Positions 35,657 to 44,611 are shown, counted from the stretch's first letter. The stretch is DNA of 64,000 bases from RYN-428 sp035551995 (GCA_035551995.1 DASZME010000027.1:55484-119483); one strand, 5' to 3'. Notes: generated by a model from the sequence alone, not told the origin. Made by a program: numbers and translations.

Positions 35657-35863
35657 ATGACCGCAACCTATCTGATGCTTTCCATGTTGTTCGGAACATT
35701 CGGTTTCGGCTTTGTCATGTATGCGAAGAACGCCGGGAAATTATTGCCGGCGATCGCCGGCGCGGCGCTGATGGTCCTGCCGTACTGTATCTCGAACATC
35801 GCCGCGATGACGATCGTGTGCGTCGGCCTGACGGCAATTCCCTTCATATTCCGCGAGGTTTGA
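35657..35863 (+). CDS. Small two-helix membrane protein
   Basis: A 68-aa protein with two or three hydrophobic helices (TATYLMLSMLFGTFGFGFVM, LLPAIAGAALMVLPYCI, IAAMTIVCVGLTAIPFIF). A GGGAG lies ~10 bases upstream of the ATG at 35657; the frame is open earlier but reads through charged, unlikely residues. Small proteins of this pattern are common in planctomycetes and are sometimes labelled amino acid transport protein without evidence. Function unknown. It converges with the esterase gene, whose stop lies only 18 bases away. Confidence 0.65.
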   Translation: MTATYLMLSMLFGTFGFGFVMYAKNAGKLLPAIAGAALMVLPYCISNIAAMTIVCVGLTAIPFIFREV

Positions 35864-35880
35864 GAATTCGCGAGCGCGGT

Positions 35881-36837
35881 TTATTTCTTCGGCTCAAACA
35901 AACCCAGGTCCTTCGCCCATTCCACAAACCGCACGTTCCACGTCCCGAACGGAATTCCCTTGCGCGGGCTGATTGAGCCGCCGTGCCCGCCGTGGCCGTA
36001 GATGTGCAGTTCGACGGGAATTTTCGCCTCGAAAAGCGCACTATAAAATTCCACCGTCTGGCGGGCATGGAACGCATCGTCGATGCCGGCGCTCGTCAAA
36101 AACGTCGGCGGCGCGTTCTTCGGTACATTGCTCAGATCCATTTTCAGCCACCCCGCGTACACCAGCACCGAAAAGTCCGGCCGGCAACTCTCGCGCTCCA
36201 CCGGGTCGCTCGCCTGCGGGTTTCCTTCGTCGAAGCGAAGGGTCGCCCAGGCCGCCTGCTCTCCGCCGGCCGAGAAGCCCATGATTCCGACGCGCTTGGG
36301 ATCGACCCCCCACTCTTTTGCGTGCGCTCGAACCATGCGGATCGACCGTTGCGTGTCGGCCAGGGCATCGATCGTCGAGTCGTAGGGCCTGAGCCGATTG
36401 CGCTCGATGAAAGCGTCAATCCCCAGTCCGTTGAGCCAATCGGCGATGTCGACGCCCTCATTGCCGACGTTGCATGTTTTATTTCCGCCGCCCGCCGCCA
36501 CGATGATCGCCATGCCGTTGGCCTTGTCGGCAGGCGCCAGGTGCACCTCGATCGACGGATTGTGAATATTCACCACCGATTGCACGCGGGACGGCGTGCT
36601 TCTTGACAGGTTGAATTTCTCAGGCTGATCATATCCTTCCACGGGGCGCAGCGCCGGCGAACCCTTGGGCCACAGCGTCACCACCTTGGCGCCGGGAACC
36701 AAAGGCTGCGGCTCCTGTAGCGCCAACGGCGCCGCCGACGGGGTCGGCGTTTGCGCCATCAGCGGCGCCCCTAGAGAAAAAATCCCGATTGCCCACGCCA
36801 GGCAGATGCCGATCGAACTCCGCGAATTTACCGTCAT
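35881..36837 (-). CDS. Exported alpha/beta-hydrolase, acetyl-xylan esterase-like
   Basis: A 318-aa secreted hydrolase with a signal peptide (SSIGICLAWAIGIFSLGAPL, ending near MAQ). The nucleophile elbow is MGFSAGGEQAAW, the acid is probably the Asp in TSAGIDDAFHARQ and the catalytic His is in YGHGGHGGS, giving a complete Ser-Asp-His triad. The oxyanion region IIVAAGGGNKTCNVGNEG is typical of the BD-FAE/hormone-sensitive-lipase-like group found in plant-polymer degraders. It likely removes acetyl groups from xylan or other glycans in the periplasm. ATG 36837 has GGAG just upstream; a longer frame extends 52 codons further but has no signal peptide. Confidence 0.88.
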   Translation of the reverse strand: MTVNSRSSIGICLAWAIGIFSLGAPLMAQTPTPSAAPLALQEPQPLVPGAKVVTLWPKGSPALRPVEGYDQPEKFNLSRSTPSRVQSVVNIHNPSIEVHLAPADKANGMAIIVAAGGGNKTCNVGNEGVDIADWLNGLGIDAFIERNRLRPYDSTIDALADTQRSIRMVRAHAKEWGVDPKRVGIMGFSAGGEQAAWATLRFDEGNPQASDPVERESCRPDFSVLVYAGWLKMDLSNVPKNAPPTFLTSAGIDDAFHARQTVEFYSALFEAKIPVELHIYGHGGHGGSISPRKGIPFGTWNVRFVEWAKDLGLFEPKK

Positions 36838-37020
36838 CGCTCGCTCCTTTTGATCGCCGCTGAACACCCGCGGCCTCCGCTTATAGAGATGAAGAGGGCC
36901 AGCCTCGACCGCAGAGACGAATCGGGGAACTGGGTATACGTTCCTTCCGTCGTCTTGCGCTTCTCGTGTAACCGCTGTCGCAGCGGATTGCACGCCTACC
37001 GCTTTGCTATGAAAGTTTCC

Positions 37021-37236
37021 TCAGACAGGTCGCTTTTCAGCGTCAAGAATGCTCTTTGCAGCGGCATTTACGCCCTGGTGAAACACCAGATCCCATGGAA
37101 TCTCTTTGTCCCGCAGAAAGTTCACGTACTTTTGAATCGCCGAATCCGGATCAGTCAAATTCCAATCGGCCAGTTGCTTACGAACATTTCGCCAGAACTC
37201 GTAACTCACGCGCTCATGTTGACTTTGGATGATCAT
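37021..37236 (-). CDS. 71-aa protein paired with DUF3990 gene, candidate antitoxin
   Basis: A small, acidic-to-neutral helical protein (MIIQSQHERVSYEFWRNVRK, then WNLTDPDSAIQKYVNFLRDK). The ATG at 37236 is chosen because AGGAG lies 8 bases upstream; a GTG nine bases earlier overlaps that site. It follows the DUF3990 gene after 36 bases on the same strand, with no other gene nearby. No known family is recognised; it does not look like DUF3791, the usual partner of DUF3990. Its size and position fit an antitoxin or immunity-type partner, which is inference only. Confidence 0.6.
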   Translation of the reverse strand: MIIQSQHERVSYEFWRNVRKQLADWNLTDPDSAIQKYVNFLRDKEIPWDLVFHQGVNAAAKSILDAEKRPV

Positions 37237-37272
37237 GGTTTTCACTCCTGAATCACACGGCCCATCGGTAAA

Positions 37273-37908
37273 TTATGCCACCGTTTCAATCAAAGTCGAG
37301 TTCGTCTTTTTCTTTTCCGCGTCGATGTAATTTTTCAACACGGCAACCGCTTTATCGGTGTGAAAACTAATCTGATCGCTGTCGGCGGCGAGTTGCCGCT
37401 GCTCCCATGCCGACGCCACCGGACCAGCGACAATATCGTACCACGGCGTCAGCGCGGTTCTTCGGTGCACGTTCGGCGGCGTGGCGGAATAAGGCGGCGG
37501 TCCGGTTGGAGCCGGGTTTTGGCGGCAATGTTGCACGAAGCTCCAATAGTCCTCGTCGTCGTATGACCCACGAACGAAAAACTGTAGCGCGTCGAGCTTA
37601 GCGAGAGCCTGTCGAGAAAGCACGAATTTCATCACCACGGGTCCGTTGGGACCCGTACCCCCAGGCAGCGCGCCGCGACGCGGATAGTAGCGCAACCATG
37701 CCCAGTGCCGAGCCTGCCGTTTCAATGAAGTCAAATAAAAGCCGGGCCCAAAATCCGTATTGGGGCGGCAGTACGCGGTATCGATTCCGTGCAGCATGAT
37801 CTCGATCGCGACCTTCCGTGTTGTCCCGTGATATAGAACGATATCGTCCCACTTGTCCGGATCCCAGCGCGGAGCTGGATTTAGTATCGTGACGGGATAT
37901 GACGACAT
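37273..37908 (-). CDS. DUF3990 ADP-ribosyltransferase-like protein
   Basis: A 211-aa protein matching DUF3990, a family in the ADP-ribosyltransferase fold that transfers ADP-ribose from NAD. Diagnostic segments are DIVLYHGTTRKVAIE with His27, TDFGPGFYLTSLKRQARHWA with Phe57/Tyr58 in the NAD pocket, WYDIVAGPVA and the late DQISFHTDKAVAVLKNYI. These give the H-Y-(E/Q) type layout with Gln in the third position (DQISF), as known for the family. No signal peptide, so it acts in the cytosol. The ATG at 37908 lacks a strong ribosome-binding site. Members are found in toxin-antitoxin-like pairs; the short gene downstream is the candidate partner. Confidence 0.8.
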   Translation of the reverse strand: MSSYPVTILNPAPRWDPDKWDDIVLYHGTTRKVAIEIMLHGIDTAYCRPNTDFGPGFYLTSLKRQARHWAWLRYYPRRGALPGGTGPNGPVVMKFVLSRQALAKLDALQFFVRGSYDDEDYWSFVQHCRQNPAPTGPPPYSATPPNVHRRTALTPWYDIVAGPVASAWEQRQLAADSDQISFHTDKAVAVLKNYIDAEKKKTNSTLIETVA

Positions 37909-38084
37909 GGCGCGGTGATACCCGAGCCGGCGACGAGTGTCAAAAAGCCGATATCCGACCGCTCGGATGCGGCCCAAGCGCGCGATCGAAAGGAACGCGC
38001 TCCGCCGCCGTAATAAGCGGCAATCGCCGCGATCGCCCTCATCGAATTGTCTTTCCTTCGTCGATCCTTTAACTTATAGCTTCC

Positions 38085-38624
38085 ATGCGGAATACTTACG
38101 ATCAGGCGGACGTTGGCCGGATGCTCGACCAGATGGTCGCGGCGATCGCGGCCGAATTCGAGCCTGGCGAGCCGCTCAATATTGTCGGCATTCTCACGCG
38201 CGGGGAAACCATCGCCGCCCGCGTCGCGCAAGGGCTGGGGCAACGCGGCTACGTGAACATCCGGCGCGGCGTTCTGGACATCACCCTGTACCGCGATGAT
38301 CTGTCGGAAATCGGCCCGCTTCCGCTGGTCAGGCCCACCACGCTCGATGTGCCGCTTGACGCCAATCCGTGCGTGCTGGTCGACGACGTGGTCTTTACCG
38401 GGCGCTCGGTGCGGGCGGCGTTGAATCTTCTCAATGACTTCGGACGGCCAAGAGTCATTCGACTGGCCGTCCTGGTTGACCGCGTCGGGCGGGAATTGCC
38501 GATTCAGCCGGACTATGTCGGCCTGACGCTCAAGGTCGTTCCGCCGGACTACCGGGTGAAAGTTCGGCTGAAGGAAAACGACGGCTTTGATGAAATCGTC
38601 GTCGAGCCGCGAAATGGCCGGTGA
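38085..38624 (+). CDS. pyrR: Bifunctional pyr operon regulator/uracil phosphoribosyltransferase
   Basis: A 179-aa PRTase-fold protein of the PyrR family, which makes UMP from uracil and PRPP and, in many bacteria, binds pyr leader RNA. The PRPP-binding loop is CVLVDDVVFTGRSVRAALN, the N-terminal part has LNIVGILTRGETIAARVA and the hood includes DITLYRDDLSEIG. The C-terminal basic stretch GRELPIQPDYVGL is typical of PyrR. It lies 53 bases before pyrB, as in many pyr operons. I saw no convincing PyrR-binding anti-antiterminator in the 170-base leader, so transcriptional attenuation here is unproven. Confidence 0.95.
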   Translation: MRNTYDQADVGRMLDQMVAAIAAEFEPGEPLNIVGILTRGETIAARVAQGLGQRGYVNIRRGVLDITLYRDDLSEIGPLPLVRPTTLDVPLDANPCVLVDDVVFTGRSVRAALNLLNDFGRPRVIRLAVLVDRVGRELPIQPDYVGLTLKVVPPDYRVKVRLKENDGFDEIVVEPRNGR

Positions 38625-38677
38625 GATTCGCGTAAGTCGCGGCATGCGGAGTATCGTCGCGACGAGGAAGGAACGGA

Positions 38678-39622
38678 ATGACCGCCGAGACAGCCGAGCC
38701 ACGCTGGACGCGTAAGCACCTTCTGGGCCTGCAAGATTTGTCGGCCGACGAGATCCGTTTCGTTCTCGACACCGCCAAGACATTCGAGGAAGTGTCCACG
38801 CGAAGCATCAAGAAAACGCCGGCCCTGCGCGGGCGCGTCATGGTCAATGCCTTTTTCGAGGACAGCACGCGGACGCGAACCAGCTTTTCTTTGGCGGCTT
38901 CCCGTCTCTCCGCGGACGTTCTGGACTTTTCGGAAAAGGGAAGCAGCGTCAGCAAGGGCGAAACGCTCATCGACACCGCCCGCAATATCGCGGCGATGGG
39001 GATTGACATCATCGTCATCCGCCATCCCGCGCCCGGCGCCGCCGCCCTGCTGGCGCGAAATCTGCAATGCAGCATCGTTAACGCCGGCGACGGCGCCAAC
39101 GAGCATCCAACCCAGGGGCTGCTCGATTTATATACCATCCGCCAGCGGTTCGGACGGATCGAGGGGTTGCGGGTGGCGATCGTGGGCGATATCGTCAACA
39201 GCCGGGTGGCGCGGTCCAATTTGTGGGGGCTGACCAAGCTCGGCGCCGAGGTGATCCTGGTCGGCCCGGCGACGCTGGTTCCCAGGGGTTTTGAAAAGCT
39301 TGGCGCCACTGTGGTTCACGATTTTGATTCCGTCGTCGGAACGGTCGACGTGGTGAATATGCTCCGCGTGCAATTCGAGCGCATTAAGAGCAGCCAGTTT
39401 CCCAGCGTCCGCGAGTTTACCCGCTTTTTCGGGTTGACTCACGAGCGATTTGAGCGATGCAAGAAGGACGTGTTCGTCATGCACCCCGGCCCGATGAACC
39501 GCGGCATCGAAATCAGCTCAAGCATCGCAGACGGCCCGCAGAGCGGCATCCTGCAACAAGTGACCAACGGACTGGCCGTGCGGATGGCGGTGCTGTATCT
39601 GGTGTCGCAGAGCCGATCCTGA
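38678..39622 (+). CDS. pyrB: Aspartate carbamoyltransferase catalytic subunit
   Basis: A 314-aa enzyme of pyrimidine synthesis, joining carbamoyl phosphate and aspartate to carbamoyl aspartate. The phosphate-binding motif is FEDSTRTRTSFSLAASRL; other landmarks are VIRHPAPGAAALLA, EHPTQGLLDLYTI and MHPGPMNRGIEI. The usual length for the class without a regulatory chain. No pyrI follows, and pyrC, often next, is not here: the following gene is a lipoprotein after about 100 bases. An ATG at 38678 follows GGAACGGA. pyrR and pyrB probably form one transcript. Confidence 0.96.
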   Translation: MTAETAEPRWTRKHLLGLQDLSADEIRFVLDTAKTFEEVSTRSIKKTPALRGRVMVNAFFEDSTRTRTSFSLAASRLSADVLDFSEKGSSVSKGETLIDTARNIAAMGIDIIVIRHPAPGAAALLARNLQCSIVNAGDGANEHPTQGLLDLYTIRQRFGRIEGLRVAIVGDIVNSRVARSNLWGLTKLGAEVILVGPATLVPRGFEKLGATVVHDFDSVVGTVDVVNMLRVQFERIKSSQFPSVREFTRFFGLTHERFERCKKDVFVMHPGPMNRGIEISSSIADGPQSGILQQVTNGLAVRMAVLYLVSQSRS

Positions 39623-39726
39623 TCGGCGCCCGCGAGTGCATGATCGAACCGCCATGATTATATTTAAGTATCCATGATGGGCTTGCGTTTTTGCCTGGCG
39701 CCGACGACCGGCAATGAGAAACCACT

Positions 39727-40398
39727 ATGAATTTGTGCAAACTGCTTTTGTCGCTGCTTCTTGGCGGGCTGCTTTTCGGCGCGGGTGGTTGTCAAGTTCT
39801 TGCCGCCGCCGCGGACAAACTCGGACCCGAGCCGACCGACCCGGCCGCCTATGTGCCCGAGAAAGACAACCTGCTGGTTCTCGTCGAGAGCTATCACAAT
39901 CCCTCGTCGGTGGAAGTCATCGCCGAGCACATCGATCGGCTGATCGCGGCGGAACTCATTTACTACAAGGTCGCCCCGATCATCAATCCGGACCGGCTAA
40001 CGGTTGTACGTCACGCCAACGAGACGACGTATCGGCAGATGAAGCTATACGACATCGGCCGCCAGGTCTCGGCAAGACAGGTGCTTTATGTCGATATTAC
40101 AGCCTTCGATATCGAATCGGCTGTCGGGACCGAAGCGCTAAAGGGTCATGCCGAGGCGCACGTCAAGATCGTCGATTGCATCACCGGCCAGACCCGCTGG
40201 CCGCGCGACGCGACGCAGGAGGGATATCCGGTCGTCGTGGAAATCCCGTTCGCCGCCGACGCTCAAAACAATTCGGAAGTCGTCGTGCGCGAGGCGTTGG
40301 CGCGCGAACTGTCCGGCCATATCGCAAAGTTATTGTACGCCCATGCGTCGGGACAGGCGTCCGACGCGCCAAGCTACCCCGAAACCGACACGCAATGA
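39727..40398 (+). CDS. Hypothetical lipoprotein, 223 aa
   Basis: The protein starts MNLCKLLLSLLLGGLLFGAGG and then Cys, a strong lipobox, so it is a lipid-anchored envelope protein. The mature part (~35-200) is a mixed alpha/beta domain (NLLVLVESYHNPSSVEVIAE, ARQVLYVDITAFDIESAVG, AEAHVKIVDCITGQTRWP) that resembles curli-assembly or LptE-like accessory lipoproteins by its alternating pattern, though no family can be named with confidence. It stands alone between pyrB and a small coiled-coil gene. A Ser/Asp-rich tail ends the chain. Confidence 0.75.
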   Translation: MNLCKLLLSLLLGGLLFGAGGCQVLAAAADKLGPEPTDPAAYVPEKDNLLVLVESYHNPSSVEVIAEHIDRLIAAELIYYKVAPIINPDRLTVVRHANETTYRQMKLYDIGRQVSARQVLYVDITAFDIESAVGTEALKGHAEAHVKIVDCITGQTRWPRDATQEGYPVVVEIPFAADAQNNSEVVVREALARELSGHIAKLLYAHASGQASDAPSYPETDTQ

Positions 40399-40506
40399 CT
40401 CGCCGTCCAAACGGATCGGCCGAACGATTCTTATTGATTTGCCTCCCAATGACCCGATATAGTGTTATGATGGATGGGGCGGCCGAGGATGGATACGGAG
40501 GCTTCA

Positions 40507-40689
40507 GTGAGTCAGGTTTATAATCCAGAGGCGGAGATTATCGCCCAAATTGAGCGGTTGGAGCTTGATGCGCGCGACGGACGACGGCGGATCGAGCACG
40601 CCAGAACCGTGCAGGACAAACGAGCGCTCAATCGCCAGCTTGAGGAAATCAAGCGAGAGATCGCCTATTTACGCACACGCTTGCCGTAA
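40507..40689 (+). CDS. 60-aa coiled-coil protein
   Basis: A short helical protein with a heptad pattern (EIIAQIERLELDARDGRRRI, then RALNRQLEEIKREIAYLRTR). The GTG at 40507 is chosen because GGAGG is 6 bases upstream; ATG codons at 40474 or 40489 would add 6-11 residues without a ribosome-binding site of their own. A perfect intrinsic terminator follows 28 bases after the stop, marking the end of the transcript. Function unknown; it may be a scaffold or regulator of a larger protein. Confidence 0.65.
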   Translation: MSQVYNPEAEIIAQIERLELDARDGRRRIEHARTVQDKRALNRQLEEIKREIAYLRTRLP

Positions 40690-40717
40690 ACGTCGCGGCG
40701 ACCAACTCAGTCCGATG

Positions 40718-40746
40718 AAAAAGACCCGTCGATCGGGTCTTTTTTT
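40718..40746 (+). terminator. Intrinsic terminator
   Basis: AAAAAGACCCG, loop TCGAT, CGGGTCTTTTT followed by further T bases: an 11-bp stem and a run of eight T. It ends the small coiled-coil gene and separates it from the polysaccharide gene beginning at 40762. Confidence 0.9.
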
Positions 40747-40761
40747 GTCTCAGGCACGCCA

Positions 40762-41934
40762 ATGAAACTTCCGCTGGCGATTCTCGCGGTGACGGCCTTC
40801 AGTTTCACGATTTCCTTTTTGGCGACCCTCGTGGTTCGCGACGTGGCGCGCATAATCGGATTCGTAGACAAGCCGGGCGGACGAAAAATCCATGCCAACC
40901 CCAAGCCGCTCGGTGGCGGCGTGGCGATTTTCCTCGGGTTTGCGCTGCCGGTGCTGATCGGCCTGATCGTCATCCATTTCGCCCGTCCTCCCGCCGGTTT
41001 TATTTCATCGTCGCCGGGGCATCCTTCGCCGATTCCGGCATATTGGTCGGGTGTGCGCGAGCGCACGCCGGTCGCTCTGGAACTGGTGGGCGCCGCCCTG
41101 GCCATGCATCTGCTGGGCCTTTGGGACGACCGCAAGGCCCTTGGCCCTTATTCCAAGTTGCTGATGCAATTGTCGATCATTACCGCACTGGTGCTGCTCA
41201 ATAACGAGATCCGGGCCCTTACCTTTCTTGGAACGGCGCCATCGATCGTTCTCACCGTTCTATGGATCGGCGCCGTAACCAACGCCTTCAATTTCCTGGA
41301 TAACATGGATGGGCTCTCCGCCGGCGTGGCGGCGGTCTGCACGACGGCGTTTCTGATCGCCACCCTCTCGATTCAACAATGGTTTGTCGCCGCGTCGTTG
41401 GCGCTTCTGCTTGGATCGCTCCTCGGATTTTTATGCTTTAATTTCGCGCCCGCCAGCATTTTCATGGGAGACAGCGGGAGCCTGGTCATCGGCCTGCTGT
41501 TGGGCGCGCTCACCGTGCGCACCACGTTCCTTCCGCCGGGCGTTCGTTTTGGCGCGGGGTGGTATGCGGTCTTTGCGCCGATCATCGTTCTGGCCGTTCC
41601 GTTATACGACCTGGTCGTCGTCAGCGCGCTGCGACTCATGCGCGGCAAAAGCCCGTTCGTCGGCGATACCAACCACTTCAGCCATCGCCTCGTCGCCCGC
41701 GGCATGTCGCGCCGAACGGCGGTCCTCTGCCTCTACCTGCTCAGCGCGGCCACCGCACTGGCCGCGATCATTCTGGCTCATGCCCCCACGACGTTTATCG
41801 CAGTTCTGGTTTTTATCCAGACATTGCTAATTCTTGGCGTGGTGATGCTGCTCGAGCAGCATCCCCTGCCTTTACCGGCGAATTCCGATACAATCCCCCC
41901 AATCCAACTTACGCCACTGACGCGGACGGTTTGA
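40762..41934 (+). CDS. Undecaprenyl-phosphate GlcNAc/hexosamine-1-phosphate transferase, WecA/TagO-like
   Basis: A 390-aa polytopic inner-membrane enzyme of the MraY/WecA/TagO family. It moves a sugar-1-phosphate from a UDP-sugar to undecaprenyl phosphate, the first step of surface polysaccharide synthesis. Family landmarks are VDKPGGRKIHANPKPLGGG, the Asp pair in LLGLWDDRKALGP, NAFNFLDNMDGLSAG, FMGDSGSLVIGLLLG and the cytosolic DTNHFSHRLVARGMSRRTA. These Asp and His residues are the metal/UDP-sugar site, so it should be active. The short MraY-type peptidoglycan signature is absent, which favours WecA/TagO. The next gene encodes a Wzy/WaaL-like protein. Confidence 0.93.
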   Translation: MKLPLAILAVTAFSFTISFLATLVVRDVARIIGFVDKPGGRKIHANPKPLGGGVAIFLGFALPVLIGLIVIHFARPPAGFISSSPGHPSPIPAYWSGVRERTPVALELVGAALAMHLLGLWDDRKALGPYSKLLMQLSIITALVLLNNEIRALTFLGTAPSIVLTVLWIGAVTNAFNFLDNMDGLSAGVAAVCTTAFLIATLSIQQWFVAASLALLLGSLLGFLCFNFAPASIFMGDSGSLVIGLLLGALTVRTTFLPPGVRFGAGWYAVFAPIIVLAVPLYDLVVVSALRLMRGKSPFVGDTNHFSHRLVARGMSRRTAVLCLYLLSAATALAAIILAHAPTTFIAVLVFIQTLLILGVVMLLEQHPLPLPANSDTIPPIQLTPLTRTV

Positions 41935-42181
41935 TGTGGTTGCGTCCGGTGACGAGCGATGAAACAAAAAACGCGATAAACCAGCGCCCGGCGTCGCGCT
42001 TCATCGATCGCTTATCCAGATGCCGATGAACGAGACCGCTGATTGACTCGTAAAGCTCAAACGGGAACCTTAATAACCCGTAGCGCCGCCTTCTCGGTTG
42101 TGCCTTCAAAGGCAAGTATGCTATCAGTCATTCAAAGCCGCTGAACGCCGTGGTCGGGGTGTGTTGAAAAGAATTTCTCTC

Positions 42182-44611
42182 ATGCAGTACGTTGCCTCGC
42201 CGCCACAATCCCGCGCTCAGCTCAACGTCGTCTATACATCTCCATGGCGGAGGTTAACGCAAATCGCGTTTATTCTGTCGTTGGCGCTGACGGCGGCGCG
42301 GATGCTGATGGACGAATCCATTCGCACGCTGACCGATCCGCTGGCCGGCGGAGTTGCGCCGCCCAATTCGCCCGGGCCGGCCGCGGGGCTGGTTCTCGAC
42401 CTGCTCTTTTGCATCCCGACGCTGCTGGTCCTCGGCCGCCGGGCGTTTGACGATCATTACTCGCTGCTGTTTTCGTGGACCTATGTGCCGATGGGATTGC
42501 TGGCCGCGCTGGCCGCGCTCAGCCCGCTGTGGGCCGCGGATAAATTCGCCTCGGTCGTCTCGGCGTCACATTTGGTCTGCGGTCTTGTTTTTCTGTGGTC
42601 GACGTCTCAGCTCATGCGCTCGTGGCTTGGATTGAAACTGACCGCCGGCGCGTGTATCGGGATATTGCTGGCGCTTTCGCTCGCGGGCTACTATTACCGC
42701 GTGGTGGAAGTGGCCGACTTAAAGCAGATGTGGGCGCGGCACAAGACCGAAATTCTCGCCGAGCGCGGCTGGCCCGAGGGAACGTACGAAGCCCGCATGT
42801 TTGAAAATCGCGTGCTCAAGGGTCAGCCGATGGGCTTTAGCGATTCCACCAATACCTATGCGGCACTGCTGGTATTGCTTGGCGTGGTGTCGGCGGGCGT
42901 GGCGATCCAACGCGCCGCCGATCGAGATCACTGGGGCTGGATCATCGTCCCCGCGACGGCGTCGGCCGGCGCCCTGCCGCTGATCGCGTGGACCGGATGC
43001 AGGGCCGCTTATGTCACTCCCGCCATCGCGGTGTTGATCCTCGGCGCGGTTTGGTTATTACGAGAGCGATTGGCTCGTTTCGCGACCGCCGGCTATGCGA
43101 TCGGCGTCGCGTGCGCGGCGGCGGCGGTCGCCGTCGTCGTTCAGCACGGCCGCGATTCCCAAACGCTCTGGCAGGACAGCCTCACGTTTCGCTGGCGCTA
43201 CTGGCTCGGTTCGTACCGCCTGCTGACGTCGGGTCTTCGCCATGCGCCGCGCGATTATTCGCATCTTTTTTTTGGCGTGGGGTGGGAAAATTTCGGGCCT
43301 TTTTACCTGGCTCACCGCCTGGCGGTCGCCTCGGAGGAAATCCGCGACCCGCACAATTTCATCGTCCGGACATTCGTCGAATTGGGGCTGGTCGGAGGGG
43401 TCTTGCTGCTGATCTGGATGCTTCGCCTGGCGTGGGAGTTGACGCGGCGGCCGGTTCCGTTCGACGTCGGCGGGGCAAAGATCGATCCGCGAAATCGCGG
43501 CGCCTTCAGTCCGACGCGCCCCTCGCGCACGACGGCGATGCTTGCCGTCGCGATCATCGCATCGACGACGATCGCCATCAACGTCGCCTGCTCGGTCGAT
43601 TTCGCCGCCGACGGATGGTATGCGTTTTTAGAGCTCGCCCGGCGTACGATTTTCTTCTGCGTAATGCTGATTGGCCTGAGCGTGGCGGCGCTGGAATCGC
43701 CGGCCGGACCAAAAGCCTCCGGCGACGCCGATCAAGTCGATTTTAAACTCGACAATCGGCCGGCGCCATGGGTGCTGTACGCGGTGCTGGCGGCGCTGGC
43801 GACATTTCTGATTCACAACCTGATCGAGTTTTCCCTGTTCGAGCCGGGTCCGTGGTTCCTGTTCGCGTTGCTGACCGGCGGCGCGCTGGGATTGCGTAGC
43901 GAAGGCCGCCGTCGCACATTTCCCGCCGACGATTCCGCTTGCCTGTTTCGCCGTCCCGCGGCGACGGTGGCGACGGCGGTCGCGGGCGCGGGATGGCTGG
44001 CGGCGGCGATCTTGCTGGCGACGCCCGTCGCCGCCGCCGAGTCGCTCGCGCGCGACGCCGACGCCGACGCCTATCGCGCCGCCGCCATTCGTCCACGCGA
44101 TCCGGCCTACGCCCAGCAACTGATCGTCCGCGCCGCCGCCGTCATGACCGACGCGTGGCGGCGCCTGTCCTGGAACGCCGACTACGCCAGCCGAGCCGCC
44201 CGAATGCTCATCGCGTCCGGCGGGTCACGCGGCGATTCGCGCCAGATCAAAAAATTGCTCGACGCCGCCGTCGCGGCCGATCCTTCGTCAGTGGGAAACC
44301 TGACGCTGCGCGCGCGTTTTGAACTGGCCGAGCTGGCCGCCCCAGACGCCGCCCGCCGCGATTTTGAATCCGCCCTCGCTCTCGATCCCAACAACGTCCG
44401 CCTTCGACTTGACTTTGCCCGCGAGTTGAAAGCGATGTCGGTATCGCGGCCGAAATTGGTGCAGTCGGCATTGCTTGAATACGACCGCGCGCTGGATATG
44501 AACAATCTTTTGGAGCCGGCCGAAATCAAGCGACTGACGCCAACCGAATTGGCCCGCGCCCAGGCGGAAATCGCCGACCTGGAGCGGCACGCCGCCGCCG
44601 CGTCGCAATGA
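42182..44611 (+). CDS. O-antigen polymerase/ligase-like membrane protein with C-terminal repeat region
   Basis: An 809-aa protein with about 12 hydrophobic segments in its first ~570 residues. The Wzy_C signature is visible in REIRDPHNFIVRTFVELGLVGG-like sequence (EEIRDPHNFIVRTFVELGL), preceded by a loop with WRYWLGSYRLL that fits the large periplasmic loop. Such proteins join or ligate polysaccharide to lipid carriers. After two more helices the last ~170 residues are soluble and TPR-like (DAAVAADPSSVGNLTLRARF, ALLEYDRALDMNNLLEPAEI). The ATG at 42182 directly precedes MQYVASPPQ; a GTG 18 bases upstream is an alternative. Placed after the WecA-like gene, it likely works in the same glycan pathway. 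Confidence 0.85.
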   Translation: MQYVASPPQSRAQLNVVYTSPWRRLTQIAFILSLALTAARMLMDESIRTLTDPLAGGVAPPNSPGPAAGLVLDLLFCIPTLLVLGRRAFDDHYSLLFSWTYVPMGLLAALAALSPLWAADKFASVVSASHLVCGLVFLWSTSQLMRSWLGLKLTAGACIGILLALSLAGYYYRVVEVADLKQMWARHKTEILAERGWPEGTYEARMFENRVLKGQPMGFSDSTNTYAALLVLLGVVSAGVAIQRAADRDHWGWIIVPATASAGALPLIAWTGCRAAYVTPAIAVLILGAVWLLRERLARFATAGYAIGVACAAAAVAVVVQHGRDSQTLWQDSLTFRWRYWLGSYRLLTSGLRHAPRDYSHLFFGVGWENFGPFYLAHRLAVASEEIRDPHNFIVRTFVELGLVGGVLLLIWMLRLAWELTRRPVPFDVGGAKIDPRNRGAFSPTRPSRTTAMLAVAIIASTTIAINVACSVDFAADGWYAFLELARRTIFFCVMLIGLSVAALESPAGPKASGDADQVDFKLDNRPAPWVLYAVLAALATFLIHNLIEFSLFEPGPWFLFALLTGGALGLRSEGRRRTFPADDSACLFRRPAATVATAVAGAGWLAAAILLATPVAAAESLARDADADAYRAAAIRPRDPAYAQQLIVRAAAVMTDAWRRLSWNADYASRAARMLIASGGSRGDSRQIKKLLDAAVAADPSSVGNLTLRARFELAELAAPDAARRDFESALALDPNNVRLRLDFARELKAMSVSRPKLVQSALLEYDRALDMNNLLEPAEIKRLTPTELARAQAEIADLERHAAAASQ

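Noticed and set aside
41909..42115. Minus-strand frame of 68 codons with a Phe/Arg-rich, vaguely glycosyltransferase-tail-like product
   Set aside because: Starts at TTG without ribosome-binding site, overlaps the end of the WecA-like gene and no family is clear; kept only as a weak possibility.
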